Shown here in pieces: positions 38,430 through 50,579 of a stretch of DNA of 64,000 nt (position 1 is the stretch's first letter; every line of letters starts with the position of its first letter). The DNA lies in contig NC_065421.1 in NCBI RefSeq assembly GCF_024362695.1, forward strand, positions 8,370,598 to 8,434,597, read 5' to 3'. The translations under genes and the position numbers were made by a program. The notes beneath the pieces were generated by a model, which had not been told where the DNA came from, did not search any database, and was given only the letters and a program-made list of their open reading frames with translations. The stretch comes from Pectinophora gossypiella. Taxonomy: Eukaryota; Arthropoda; Insecta; Lepidoptera; Gelechiidae.

Positions 38430-41239
38430 TTAGTTGTGGGAATGTCCGTGGTCACCGTCGTGTGAGTGGCCGTGACATTCGTCGTCGCCGTGGGAGTGCG
38501 CGTGACCCGCTGTGGACAAAAAGAAATATTTTTAAACGAAGAAGAAAACGAACTGCTTCAGAGGGCACGCAAAATCAACAGTCGCGGTTACCGACACTTA
38601 TACATGTCAATAGTGTTAAGAAGTCGCAAACGTTGAAGGCTAGCGCACGAGTTGGTTGCTTGCCTCAACCGTAAACACCTCAACCAACCCGCGATTGAGC
38701 AGCGTAGTAGAGTAGATATGCTTCACTTGATGAAGGTGATGTCTGAGCCCATCCACAGGTTCTGTGTAACTGTTTCTTTTATGACAAAATACAATAGCAC
38801 CTATAGAACCATGGTCCTGCATTCAGCCCTTTGAAGCATGAAGGTAGGTGTTATATCTTGAAAAGAAAAATACTTTGTCGATATATAATTACTTATAAAT
38901 TATTTTACTATAGTATAGTTACTAAGGTGTGTTAAAAAGGATAATTATGATCTCTAATATATACAATAACATAAAATAAATAGCCTATATACGTCCCACC
39001 GCTGGGCACAGGCCTCTCAAATCAACCATACAAGACAATCAAGTTTTTTATATAAGTAGGTAAGTAAATACTTATTAAATCGTTGGTTTTTACCACCATT
39101 AGCTAGGTAAGTATAATTAGTTTATCATCAAATTGTGGAAAGATCGAGCTATAGGTATTAATTGTGGTCAAAAAATTATTCTACATGAAATGATCAAAAC
39201 ATAAAACCACAAAGCTTATTTAGTTTTTTGTGAATAAGTAACTTTTTTATCAGAAGTAGTGTAGTAATGAGTCATCAGGTATTTTTTCTACGATTAAGTC
39301 ACAAACGAAAATAAAATATCCTAAAAAGGCAGTGGAATAGGTAGGTCCTATCTTTCGTCAAATTAACGTAGCGAATGATCGATGGGAACATCTCACATGT
39401 CTACATAGCTATGACTAAGTACACGATAGACTACGTAAGTTTATCGCAAAGTAGCTAGATATCACTTTATCCCCAATACTTACTTAAGAGTTGAAGTCCA
39501 AACATAAGGCCGAAACCGATAAGAGCGGCGAAGTACTGCAAGATTCCCGTCCGGTCGCTCTTCCAAATCTCGAAGAAGATGACGTACAGCAGGGTTCCTG
39601 ATGCCAGACCCTGGAGCACCACAGAATACACCCCCGCAGCCGTAGCGCCTTCGCCTCCCACCAGCAGCATACCAATGCCGATACCCAGAGGAGACACGAT
39701 CGCAAATGTCGTGATGTAAATCACCGCCAAACACGTCTTTGTACGGCTTGCAATTAGCTCAACACCAATGCAGAACGCAATGACGAGCTTATGTGCCGAA
39801 ACTGCGCCAAGCATGTACCTGAAACAAATTATAATGAACAAATAATTTTACTTATACGTGTTATAAGTGAAACGACGTAAATAAAGTTGTAAAAGTTTAT
39901 TCAAAATTTCCGGCATTTTTGAGACGACCCATTCACAATTTTTTTTTTTGTTTGCTATTCCTTTCTAAACTAGTTATCCAAAAAGAGATAGATTATACCA
40001 TTGACGTCATTATTTATTGTTGTGCATGGGAGGCTTGTAATATACACTAGCGCCCTCTATGAGTGAGTAGCAAAACTACGTTACGTTACTTATAAGTATT
40101 TCTATTCGTTAGTAGATGGCGCTAGTATGAACTTTATGATAAAAATGTTTGTTGAACTTACCAGACATGATGAGTACTGGATTCAAGACCCACGGCGAGA
40201 CCTTCGAAAAGTTCGTGAATTGACAAGGCAAGCACGATGAGCAGTCCACGTAGAGCGGATGTGACGTCATCGCCCACTGCCACCGGCATATGGCTGTGAT
40301 GAGCATGGCTGTGTTCGTCCTAAAAAAAATTCTGTTTTCTACAAAATGTTCGTTTGTTTTTTTTTTATTTAAATAATTTATTTTCCCACAGTTGATATGG
40401 AAGACTTATTTTCCCATGAGACTTCCTCAAAAATTTTAATAACGAATTATTTAGGTAGATAGGTACCTATTTTGGTAATTCATATTTTATTATGCACCTA
40501 ATTACACAATAAATAGGATAAATTGTGGATGGTCACCGTGCTGTTCATCATTCATTATGTCCAGGGAGTCTCAAAAGGCTGCATTGAAGCAATTCATCTT
40601 AAATATCAATATTGTTTTTTTTAGATGAATTGCTTCAATATGGCCTCTTTAACCCCCTCGGTTGTCTTATTAAGATTTGTGGCTGTGGCTTTGTCCATCT
40701 CGCTTGGTATTATGACCATAATTTTATGTACTTATGTAACATTATAGAGCGGTGTAAGAAAACATCGTCAGGTAACCCATATTCCGGAGAAATGCATTCG
40801 GAGGTAAATGACCTAACCTGTATTGGGCTGGTTTTCCCTTTGCGGGTTGGAAGGTCAGACAGGCAGTCGCTTAAAAAACCTGGACCTGTCAAATGTTCAG
40901 GTTAGGTAAGCGGATTTGTGAAAAACGGGATAATGCTAGGGGGATGATGATGATGTAAGATTATATAAAATCTATTAGGTCTCAATCTCACCTTCTTAAA
41001 ATCAGCTTCGACCAAATCAGCAGTGGAATTGGTGACACTTTTAACTCCGTTGTCATCGCTGGCTCGCTTACTCCTCCTGATACTCAAGTTCCTCACAAGA
41101 GGAGTAGCTTTGCCATTGTTCTTCTCCCGTCGGTGGATGTACATGTGCACCAGCTCTTCTACCAAGTACATGATGAAGAAGCCGCAGCAGGTAAGCAGCG
41201 GGGTCAGGGCAAACTCCAGCTCTTGAAGTCGTCCTGTGC
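38430..41239 (-). CDS. ZIP family metal transporter (SLC39A1-3-like), 5' incomplete
   Basis: Minus-strand exons 40992-41239, 40162-40319, 39484-39818 and 38430-38509 splice in phases 0, 2 and 1 into about 273 residues. They cover TM3 (ALTPLLTCCGFFIMYLVEEL) with an Arg/Lys-rich cytoplasmic loop, TM4 (LLIVLALSIHELFEGLAVGL with the metal-binding H-E-L-F-E-G), TM5 (AVSAHKLVIAFCIGVELI with the H-K pair), TM6-TM8 (SPLGIGIGMLLVGG; LQGLASGTLLYVIFFEIW; FAALIGFGLMFGLQLL) and a His-rich tail (TGHAHSHGDDECHGHSHDGD). A second His cluster (DEHSHAHHSH) precedes TM4. ZIP proteins bring Zn2+ or Fe2+ into the cytosol. TM1-TM2 must be coded by an exon to the right with phase 1 at its end; I did not find it. If the last intron is retained, the frame ends after SKYWG without the His tail. 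Confidence 0.9.
38548..38770 (+). mobile_element. Decayed SINE family B
   Basis: ACTGCTTCAGAGGGCACG, CAACCCGCGATTGAGCAGCG and a tail near GATGTCTGAGCCCAT are degraded family B blocks. It sits in the last intron of the ZIP gene on the opposite strand. Confidence 0.5.
38978..39030 (-). mobile_element. SINE family B tail fragment
   Basis: AAATAGCCTATATACGTCCC then GCTGGGCACAGGCCTCTC is the reversed family B tail. Confidence 0.65.
40560..40658. repeat. Palindromic MITE family F, short copy
   Basis: CTGCATTGAAGCAATTCATC is followed after a short T-rich loop by GATGAATTGCTTCAATATGG: an almost complete hairpin with most of the usual centre missing. In a ZIP intron. Confidence 0.7.
40755..40955 (+). 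mobile_element. SINE family C fragment
   Basis: GGAGAAATGCATTCGGAGGT, CCTAACCTGTATTGGGCTGG, TGCGGGTTGGAAGGTCAGAC and a GATGATGATGATG end match the family C body. In a ZIP intron, opposite strand. Confidence 0.65.
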
Positions 41240-41564
41240 CTGGAACAATGGAGAAACCAATTAAAAAATCGTTTATATCTGCCCAGAGAGCTAATTAAAA
41301 GTTACATATAAATAATATTTATAACATTCATTAAAAGTACAATACAAAAAAATATCTTTAGTTCTTACTTTCTGTAGTTCTTACAATACAATACAATAAA
41401 AAAACTATCCCATTCATCATGGTTTATCTTATATGATAATCATAACAAAAATGTCTCCAAGTTGTCTGACGTATTTCGTAAGATAGGTAGGTATGTACTG
41501 TTGACGACAGGTCAATAAAATAAAATAAAATCTTCCATTTCATTTTCCATTCCCATGTCTTTTT

Positions 41565-41697
41565 CCTAATATTCATTTTCAAGGTTCTGGACCTGTTTTT
41601 CGAAATTGCTCCAGTTTTCTGCCGTGACTGACAAAATTGCATTTATTATTATTGGTTTTTTTGCTTGAACACGCGACGAAGATGCAACCGTAGCCAT
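41565..41697 (-). CDS. Short open frame of unknown status (43 aa)
   Basis: ATG at 41697 (minus) opens MATVASSSRVQAKKPIIINA and ends at TAG after NLENEY. The upstream 130 bp, read on the minus strand, is GC-rich (41760-41830) and has a possible donor ATGAG|GTGAGC. It lies about 330 bp upstream of the first found ZIP exon, but its end does not supply the needed phase-1 donor. I do not recognise the peptide; it may be a small gene, a 5' UTR frame or chance. Confidence 0.2.
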
Positions 41698-41934
41698 TTT
41701 TAAAACACAATAGTAATAAATTATGTGAGCGAGATTATAATCGATAAACGCGGTCGATACGGACTCGTGCGACACTAAGACTAAGACGCCGCGGGGACTG
41801 TGCGGGTGTGCGGGGCGACCCCGCCTCCGCGGCTCACCTCATGCCCCGATTGCTAAGATTATGTCAAATATTGATCATTAACCCTGCTGAAATAATACTT
41901 ATAATGAGGAATTTGTCAGGCTACGTTCCTAAAA

Positions 41935-42330
41935 ACAATATACCTAGAGGGCACTGTAAAGATTTTCCTTCGTTTAACCTTTTAATTTATTAGATAAGTT
42001 TTTGGGTAGAAATGGTTTTATTGAATTTTATTACACCCAGGCGCAATTATATCTTCCACCCATTTTATTATTCTGATCAAAATAAAGACAGATCAATAAA
42101 ATGTGATCCAAAATATCTATCAAAAAATATTTTTAAATATGCCTCTGACATTATATTTTATTTTTGAATAATTAGGTAAAAAAATATATACGGTCGAATT
42201 GAGAACCTCCTCCTTTTTTGAAGTCGGTAAAAATAGGTAATTATCACGTTACAAATCTGTAAAACTGTATAACGCCATCTATAGTGTTTTTGGAGAACGT
42301 AGCCTAGAAAGTCCTTCATTGTGTACTTAT
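41935..42330 (-). repeat. Dispersed repeat H, copy 3 (inverted)
   Basis: GATTTTCCTTCGTTTAACC, TTTATTATTCTGATCAAAAT and a GGAGAACGTAGCCTAGAAAG end match the reverse of copies 1 and 2, with about 30% visible decay and local rearrangement. Confidence 0.6.
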
Positions 42331-42410
42331 TGATGTTACTAACCTCATTGGGTCTACTTCGCTGGATTTCGGAGAGGAAATATATTTTCGCATTTTACTT
42401 AGGCACTGGC

Positions 42411-42784
42411 CCCGATTCCTGCAGACACCGCCTAATTTTATTTTAAGTTATATCCGTCATTTTCATATCCGTCGAAAAGGAAAGGGACGGATGATTCACA
42501 GCTCTTAATTTTAGGAAGATAGAGTAAATTAATGAATAACCCGGACGAATCAAAAGGTACGTCTCTGGTATGCAATCCGTTTGACGTGCTGTCTACTTAA
42601 CTGTGTCGGGTTATTGACTGATGTAAAATTTTTAGACGGTTGGTTTAGATTTGTGCTTAAAATTGACGTGTGTTCCATAAATTTTATGCTTGTCGATTAC
42701 CCGTCCCTTTCCTTTTCGGCGGATAAGAAAGTGACAGATATAACTTAAAATAAAATTAGATGGTATTTACAGGAATTAGCACCA
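42411..42784. repeat. MITE family E, long copy
   Basis: Long terminal inverted repeats as at 13968-14274 (CCCGATTCCTGCAGACACCG ... GGAATTAGCACC), plus the central block GTATGCAATCCGTTTGACGT that is missing there. Confidence 0.78.
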
Positions 42785-44248
42785 CTTACCTATTAAAAAA
42801 TGTAATCTAAATCTAAAGCACGTAACATAAGCAACTATACCCGTTTGGGATGGTCAGAGGTTGAATTAAAACATTCTATAAACATTGCAACATTGCAAAA
42901 ATGTAAAAAACTTTGCACTAGGTGATAACTATCTATTCATCTTGGTTGCAACATTCTTTGCGATCTGTTAACGCATGCCAGTAGGTTTACGAACACAATG
43001 TCTTGTTGAGAAATAGAAATAATGTAGGTTATTATTATACTAGAATACTTGTGTATCGTCTAAATAGACGAAAATCAGTGCCGTGGTTCCGGCCACGACA
43101 TATTTTATTTAATCCATAGAAACCTAAAAACGGAACTCTTATAATTTCGTCATATCCTTCCGTCCCGCCATGTTTTTGTTTTAAGGTTTGCGTTGTATTA
43201 CATAATACATGTTAACCTCTCATATACCGAGATACCAGACACAATAGATTTTACATTGTGTCTGGTCGAGATCCGCGTTCCGGCGTTCGAAAGATTAAAG
43301 TACATACAGGGTTTTACTGACATCGTAACGAAAACTTTGATGGGTGATTCAGGCCATGATTCTGAATTGTCAAAAGTCATCATCTCCTTAGCATTATCCC
43401 GTCACAGGGTCCGCTTACCTAATCTGAAGATTTAACAGGTCCGGTTTTTACAGAAGCGACTGCCTGTCTGACCTTCCAATTCGCAAAGGGAAAACCATAA
43501 AGTTTCTTATCCGTCGCAAAAGAATAAGTTTTGAACGTCGAAGCCGCGTGCGACATTCTGTCACGACCAGAGAAATCCCTTTTCCTCAACAGTGTCAAAT
43601 AAATTTCGACATTTTGCCTGTTTTTTTATCACTACAGTACACATGTGGGTGTGAACTGCATTCACTGCAGGTAGTTTCTTAACGAAATAAGAAAAAGTGC
43701 AAGCGGTCGACCTCGGGGTCTTTCGTATTCGCATTGCCAGCCCGCTTTTTCCTTCCATCTTGCCGTGGAGTTATTATTTTCTCTGTTTTGCTGTAATAGC
43801 GTACATTCTACAAGTGATTTCAATTTCAAGTCGATCTTTGTAAGAAAATAAAGAAATTCTTAGTTCATCTTGATCAACTGCAATCGATGAAAGATATTTT
43901 ATGAGACAATTGTTTTTCAGCAATATATACTTAGGTGCAATATGCTACACAATAAGCAATATGTACCTAGTTAACTATGTTTGTTTGTAGGGTTTATAAT
44001 GTAATGTATTTCTCTTGAGTTGAGCTTGTTTTGTTTATTTATTTTATATAAGTATTCTTAATCAAATTTTAGATCGATAAACGAACATTTTTGTTTTTTT
44101 ATGTGACTTATTGTAGATTTTCCGCAGATGGCGTTAACTACTTTTCTGGACAAATGGGGAGCTCTGAGCGCTCTTACTCTGTGCACAGGCAAAATAAAGT
44201 TAGAAGAGAGAAAATAATAATTAAAACTATGAAGAATAATTAGAGTTA
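42785..44248. other. Intergenic, repeats only
   Basis: Holds a half copy of MITE family G (43300-43375) running into SINE family C pieces (43385-43500), and an inverted element D tail near 44095-44160. No gene seen. Confidence 0.5.
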
Positions 44249-44548
44249 TTCTTCTTCCCTTCTATCGCGTGGGTTGTGAGGTGGAGTACTAACCTCATCA
44301 ACCCTCTTGTCAAGGTTATTGAGCCGCCAAAGGCCCCTGACATGGCTCATGTAACGATTACTTGCTTACATCAGTAAGTAGTAACCGGGACCAACGGCTT
44401 GACGTGCCTTCGAAGCACGGATCGTCTTACTTTCGGACAATCAGGTGATCAGCCTGTAATGTCTTAACCAAACTAGGGACCACAAAGGAACCGAACCCAG
44501 GACCTCCGGATCGTGAGCCCAACGCTCAACCACTGGACCACGGAGGTC
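44249..44548 (-). mobile_element. tRNA-derived SINE, family A
   Basis: Reverse complement: tRNA-like head ending near 44548 (GACCTCCGTGGTCCAGTGG), decayed B box (GGTTCGGTTCC), body and CCTCACAACCCACGCGATAG tail. Confidence 0.75.
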
Positions 44549-46980
44549 GTTATTAGAGTTATCATAAGATTTATGAAAACATTAAGATTTAAGAAAATGT
44601 TTTGGAGTAGAAATAGTATATTTGAAATACTTCTTAAATAATAAGTACTTAAGTACTCGAATATAGTTTCGCATCGCATCGTGTTGACTAGTGTTTACAG
44701 GTACGAGTATAATCTAGCTTAGTTCTAGAACATCACGTAACGGAACAATAAGCGAAAATAGGCAGAGAGCCAAATGCCTGATTACTTAGTATGCTGACAG
44801 AACTTATTTCCTTCTTTCTCTTTATCAACTAGTATGACAGGGACAGAAAAACCGAATGTGTTTATAGCTGAATAAATAAGTTATAATGTAACGTAGGTAG
44901 GTAAGTACCTATCAAATATTACGTGAACTATAAAGCTTATTGGGCATAATCATCAATTTATTCGGTCAATTGTTATAGTTTAATTTTAATTCGTAATTCA
45001 TTTACATTTTATAAAAGAAGATAATGAATTATTACGAAGCATTATTTGCATAGGTGATCGTTGGAATAACTTACACAATATCCAAATAATTGAATAATAC
45101 TTAATAATTGTTTCTTTTAAATAGCATAAATATTTTAACACACTATTTAGATTAAATAGTATAGTATCAGCGTCGTCGTGGTTCACGCCGTGACTTGTGT
45201 GAGCCCTTTTGACTCAGGACGTCCACAACCACCTTATGATCATTTCAACAACCATCCGTCTTGCTATTTTTGAAGTTGTTTACAAAAAAAGCAAGACGGA
45301 AATTTGATATGATGTAGTTTTATAATAAATGAAAGATTAAAAAAAATAATTCATTCCGAATGATTACGAATGCTTCTTGTCCACTGATAACAATAGTTTT
45401 TGCTTCTTCACAACAATGGCGTTCTTCGTTTATCTCTTATCTCCATCGAAATTTGTCTAATTACCTGTTATACAAAGTTATCTGTCATCCGTATAATTAC
45501 AAGTCAAAACGTCAGATCATCAAGGACTCTTCGTGAAAATAAATAAATAATCACACAAATAATAGTCGTACATGAGCCATGTCAGGGCCTTTGGCGGCTC
45601 AATAGTAACCCAGGCACCAGGGTTGATGAGGTTGGTATTCCAGGAAAAAGAAGAAGCCATGTATTGTGAGTTGATGATAAAAAATTCCTATTATACCTTC
45701 TTCTACTTTGACGAAGAAGAAGATCTTATACCTGCAAAGATATTGAAACCGAAATACTTACGGAAACTGGTAAGTAAATATTATAATAGCCAGAAATAAA
45801 ATAAAGTACCACGCTGTTTAAGTTCCTTACAATTTATGTTCAGTCTCATTTAGGCACCGGCTTGACGAAATGATGGCTACAAGGTTGTTCAGGTATTGCG
45901 TACAGGCATCCAAACCGGGCGACCTTGAGGTACAAACTTGCATGCACATCCGATATCATGAATCTCCCCTCCGAGTTTAATAAAAGAAATCTTTAATATA
46001 AAAAAATGTCAGATGAGACAGTAATGTTGTGATGAAACATTTTTGGGACTCGACCTTCGACCAAGACTTTATATTCTGTATTGAAGTTCGAAAATAAAAT
46101 ACCCTACAGAATATTATAAACATTTTGTTTTAAATTCCTTTTGGAAAGGTTTTACTGCATAGAGATTGCACATGAACATTTAAATTTAGAAAACTTGTTT
46201 TGTTTTTTTCTAACGTATCATGTAGAAGTAAAATTTATCGAAAAAGGTTTTATTTATGCTGTTTATTTTATTCAAAATTAAATTGTTATCAACTATGACA
46301 AATCCGATGAAATTCGTAACCAGTTACTTACTTAAGTACTTATGTATTACGTGTATTGAATAAGTCAATATTAGATACCTACCTATACTGCTTTCTTTTT
46401 CAAGTTTTACTTTTAACCACAGCAACAAAGGACAGGTACAGTCGGTGTAGAAAGCGGCAATAAAACATAATATTCATTGGTCAGTAAACTACACGGGAAA
46501 TGGTGCCATTGATAGATGTTGAGGCCGAAATACAGCGTTCCTTATGTTTAAGATTGGACGAATAAAAAAGTGGATAATTCTTAAATTGTTGTTTCTTTTT
46601 TCAAAATTACCTAAGTAGGTATGTATAAAAACTAAGCCAAAGTGCACTGTAGTTCAATTTTATTTCCTTCTTTTTATTTCAAAAATGTCCATGCACGTGT
46701 ATTAATGTGTTAAGTATTCATACCATGTCATCAGTGGCGCAGACCGACTAAGCACCGAACATCTCGAGTCATCACTTAACTCGCTTCGCATGTAAAAAGT
46801 TACGAGACTGCATAATCTCTGACGTTAATGGATTCATAGGGGCTGAGGGAGCCTTTAATGTTTAATGGAGCTATATATATCGTTTCACAGAGGTATATGA
46901 AGAGCATTTCTTCCGGATAAGTAGGTAATGAGGCAAACAAGAAAATTAAAAAGAAGAGCATAGTGTAATGGTATGAAAAC
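44549..46980. other. Intergenic, no gene recognised
   Basis: AT-rich. A family A SINE tail scrap lies at 45573-45650 (CATGAGCCATGTCAGGGCCT). A small foldback CCGTCTTGCT ... AGCAAGACGG sits near 45257-45300. Confidence 0.5.
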
Positions 46981-46984
46981 TCAC

Positions 46985-47047
46985 TGCACACAACGGCGCC
47001 GCCGGGAGCGTACAGCAGACTATACACCAACCGCAGCGCGATTTATA
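46985..47047 (-). promoter_or_regulatory. Possible TATA promoter with short first exon
   Basis: Read on the minus strand, TATAAAT (47041-47047) is followed by a GC-rich stretch and a donor GTGCA|GTGAGT about 55 bp downstream (exon end 46985). This is the layout of a TATA promoter with a very short first exon, and it points toward the 5'-incomplete ZIP gene. No supporting coding sequence; speculative. Confidence 0.25.
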
Positions 47048-48033
47048 TCTAAGAGTTTTGAAAAGGCTTTTCGACAAAAGCCAATGGTGGTTGACCGGAA
47101 TTATCAAAACAATATTCTTGTGAGCCACAAATAACATTTATTATCACTTTAGGATATGATGATAAATATACAGTCAGTGAGATTCAATAGGATTAACTTA
47201 TAAAGGTAATAAGTACGGCCATTACGTCTGACAGGTAAAATGCAAGAGAGAACGGGCAGAGAGCACAAACGTCTATAATAAGTAAAAAGTAAAAAGGTCT
47301 ATGACCACTAGTGGTGTTGCCCACGATAACACGATTATAAGGGTGCATATTCAATAAGTTTCGACTAATAGACGCAGTAACTGCTATTCATATCTACGGC
47401 GATAAACATCGTAAGGCTATCGGTCAAAGCCGTCGATATAACTCGCCGTGCCGCGAGGGCTGGAAGTGGTTTTTTGTAACATCGTTTTTGTATGTTCCGA
47501 TGTGTTCCCCTTCACACAGAAATACTTTCATACAATCCATGTCCCGCCTGGAAACGCTACCGTTATCGCCTTTGTCTGCATAGATGACAATTTTTTTCGA
47601 AGAGCGGTTTATCCAGTTTATGTACCATAAATAGGTAAGTATTGTGGTCTATGTTTACACATTTATATACAACAGAACCATGAAGACAGTCCTTAAATCG
47701 TATCAATGTCATTATTGTCCCCAACATTCAATAAGAAGAAACAGCTGTTTTCAAACTTGTTTTTTTACAGTATACATAATAGAATGTCTGTGTTCGCTCG
47801 AGATTACAGCACAAATAAAAATCTAGTTCAGAGCGGGTCAAGCCAAGTAAGAGGTAGCCCGGAAGTCATGGTTACTCAATCGAACCTCCAAATTATTATA
47901 CTTGTTTATAAATAGACAAGTTCGAGACTAGAAGTGTTATTACGAATTGCGAGTCGCTTTGTGTATATAGGTAGGTACTTGATACTAGATAAATATAGGG
48001 ATGTGCATACACAAAAATGCCGGGAAATTGTGA

Positions 48034-48295
48034 CAGGCGCGGCGCGGCGCGGCGGGCGCGAGATTTCGTACAAATCCCCCTCGGCCGGCTTATCCCGTAT
48101 CGACCCTCTAGGGTCGATTAATTATTTCAAATATTTTTCCTCTCCGACGACGCCCTGAGCTGAGGTTCGCGCCCAACTGGGCACCCTCAGGCCTGTTGTC
48201 TTAAACGTTGTACCGGGTGAGAGCCTTCAGCGCTCCCCTTTTGTCCTAAGTAGTTAATGCCATCTGCGGCAAATCTACAATAAGTCACGTAAAAA
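48034..48295 (+). repeat. Element D, copy 1
   Basis: About 260 bp: GC-rich head, palindrome TCGACCCTCTAGGGTCGA, block GACGACGCCCTGAGCTGAGG, a B-box-like GGTTCGCGCCC, then AAGTAGTTAATGCCATCTGC and CGGCAAATCTACAATAAGTC with an A-rich end. Other copies at 49105, 54995 and 57195. Looks like a SINE, but I cannot assign its origin. Confidence 0.7.
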
Positions 48296-49104
48296 ACCGG
48301 TTATCCCGTTTTCCCAGCTCTGTGTGTACCAGGTATTAATAGTAATTAAAACGTAATGAAACTACTTATGTAACACGTTCCATAAATCGTGTTATATTTC
48401 CACTGAGTATTGTTTTGAATCAATATTATAAATCCATTAGCTACATCGATTGCTCAGATTTTCAATTCGTTACGAGATATATTTGCCTTGTACTTTTATA
48501 TACTACCTATTCATCTTTGTATTTTAATACATTTTCATGTCTAAAGAAGTAATAAAGAAAGAGTAAAAAAATAAATAATAATAAAAATAAAAAAGTGTTT
48601 ATTTCTTGTTTTCAAGCAGCATAAAGTTATGAGGCAACCCCAGGAAGCAAGGTTAATGCTTGAGTTGGGGATGTCTCGCTCTTACCCTAGTTGCTAACAC
48701 TAAATAGTTGACATGCAAAGCAAAAATAAATAAAGAATATACAAAAAAAAAACAAAAAGAAAAAAGAGTAGTCAGGTAAGTAACAATGAATAATATTGAT
48801 TCATGTAGTAAGTATTTTGTTTTGCAGTAGTATCTACTTATCTTATAAGGACGTACTGTTTTATAGTATTATTATTTCAATAAAAGACTTGAAATTAACT
48901 GAAATTTAAATGTTTATTGTTGTTTACAAATAGGAAAACATTATGTGAGAGTGTCATTTAGTGAAATCGGATATACACATCACGTACTTACAATCAAAGA
49001 TCAAAAGTGTAGTCACTAAACCCAGGCAATTATTCGTAAACAGAGGTGAAATTATGAACCGTTAGTTGTCAGTTAGGTTTATTACAAAAACGACATGTAA
49101 TGTT

Positions 49105-49352
49105 ACCCCGCCCGCGGCGTGGTCGACGATTTCCCTCATTCAGCGCTTATCGCTATCGACCCACTAGGGTCGATTAATTCTTTCAAATATTTTTCCTCTC
49201 AGACGACGCCCTGAGCCGAGGTTCGCGCCCGACTGGGCACCCTCAGGCCTGTTGTCTTAAACGTTGTATCGGGGAGAGCCTTCAGCGCTCCCCATTTGTC
49301 CGGTCAAGTAGTTAATGCCATCTGCGGCAAATCTATAATAAGTCACGTCAAA
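49105..49352 (+). repeat. Element D, copy 2
   Basis: Same blocks as copy 1 with the head GGCGTGGTCGACGATTTCCC and TCAGCGCTTATCGCTATCGA, ending CAATAAGTCACG-like then A-rich. Confidence 0.72.
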
Positions 49353-49419
49353 AAATAACAAAAATAACGCAAGAAACTGATCTTTTCTGGACTCTTGCAG
49401 CTTATCGTATATTGACCAA

Positions 49420-49556
49420 ATTGGAGAAAATAGTACGATCTATTCCGAATGAAACGATTGATGAACGTGTAGGAAGCAAGAAAAGTGTGTCAGGATCGAA
49501 GCAAATTCCATAGTCTCTGCTTACCTCGGTGGGAAATAGGAGTTTATGGATGTATG
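49420..49556 (+). mobile_element. LINE tail fragment
   Basis: CGAATGAAACGATTGATGAA, AAGAAAAGTGTGTCAGGATC and a TATGGATGTATGTATG end are the forward version of the LINE 3' region at 1308-1400 and 5386-5530. Confidence 0.55.
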
Positions 49557-49571
49557 TATGTCATCACCAGA

Positions 49572-49900
49572 CGGCCTCTGTGGTCCAGTGGTTGAGCGAT
49601 GTGCTCACAATCCCGGAGGTCTCGGGTTCGATTCCCGGTGGGGACAAATCACAAAAATCACTTTGTGATCCCTAGTTTGGTTAAGACATTACAGGCTGAT
49701 CACCTGATTGTCCAAAAAAGTAAGATGATCCGTGCTTCGGAAGGCACGTTAAGCCGTTGGTCCCGGTTACTTCTTACTAATGTAAGTACGTAGTCGTTAC
49801 ATGAGTCATGTCAGGGGCCTATGGCGGCTCAATAATAACCCTGACACCAGGGTTGATGGGGTTAGTAATCACCTCACAACCCACACGATAGAAGAAGAAG
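49572..49900 (+). mobile_element. tRNA-derived SINE, family A
   Basis: Head CGGCCTCTGTGGTCCAGTGG, B box GGGTTCGATTCCCGG, body through GATCCGTGCTTCGGAAGGCA, tail CCTCACAACCCACACGATAG plus (AAG)n. One of the least decayed copies. Confidence 0.82.
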
Positions 49901-49902
49901 AT

Positions 49903-50215
49903 CACCAGCCCATTAACATCCCCACTGCTGGGGCACGGGCCTTCCCTATGGATGGATAGGGAGATCGGGCCTTAAACCACCACGCGGGCCCAGTGCGGAT
50001 TGGTTAATTAACGACTGCTAATGCAGCCGGGACCAACGGCTTAACGTGCCCGGAATCATCTTACTTTTCCGGACAATCAGGTGAGTCAAGCCCGAAAAGT
50101 CCTTACCAAACAAAGGACAGCCTCACAAAGTAATTTCGACAATGTCCCCATCGGGAATCGAACCCGGACCTCCAGATCGTGAGCCTAACGCTCTAACCAC
50201 TAGACCACGGAGGCT
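49903..50215 (-). mobile_element. tRNA-derived SINE, variant tail
   Basis: Reverse complement head AGCCTCCGTGGTCTAGTGGT, TAGAGCGTTAGGCTCACGAT, B box GGTTCGATTCCCGATGG; 3' end CCCGTGCCCCAGCAGTGGGG. It abuts the preceding SINE tail to tail. Confidence 0.8.
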
Positions 50216-50579
50216 GAGCTACAAAATAAGAGTTATTTTTCTTTAATTTTGAATTAAGTAGGTTAATATTTTACAATCCAAAAACGTGACATAAACAATA
50301 ATTAAACGATTAATATAATAATTGTTTGGAAACGAAATAGCGATTTGTTTTGGCTAATAATTACCTACTTCGGCGCGTGACGAATAATTCTAGTAATATA
50401 AAACCGGATTGGATTCTCCGAATAGGTAAGAACGCTAAAAAAATTGAAAATAATTACTGTAACTTTGTAAATCGACACGTGATCCACAGTTTTTTTTTTA
50501 AGAAATATCCGATCTCTTTGTTTTTATTATTATTTATGTCATAAATTAGACTTTTGTCGATTCGATTTTTGTCTATTCA

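Noticed and set aside
49572..49645. tRNA gene candidates at the SINE heads (A and B box present)
   Set aside because: Only A-box and B-box regions are tRNA-like; no acceptor stem closes after the B box, and the same sequence continues into a repeated SINE body at several sites.
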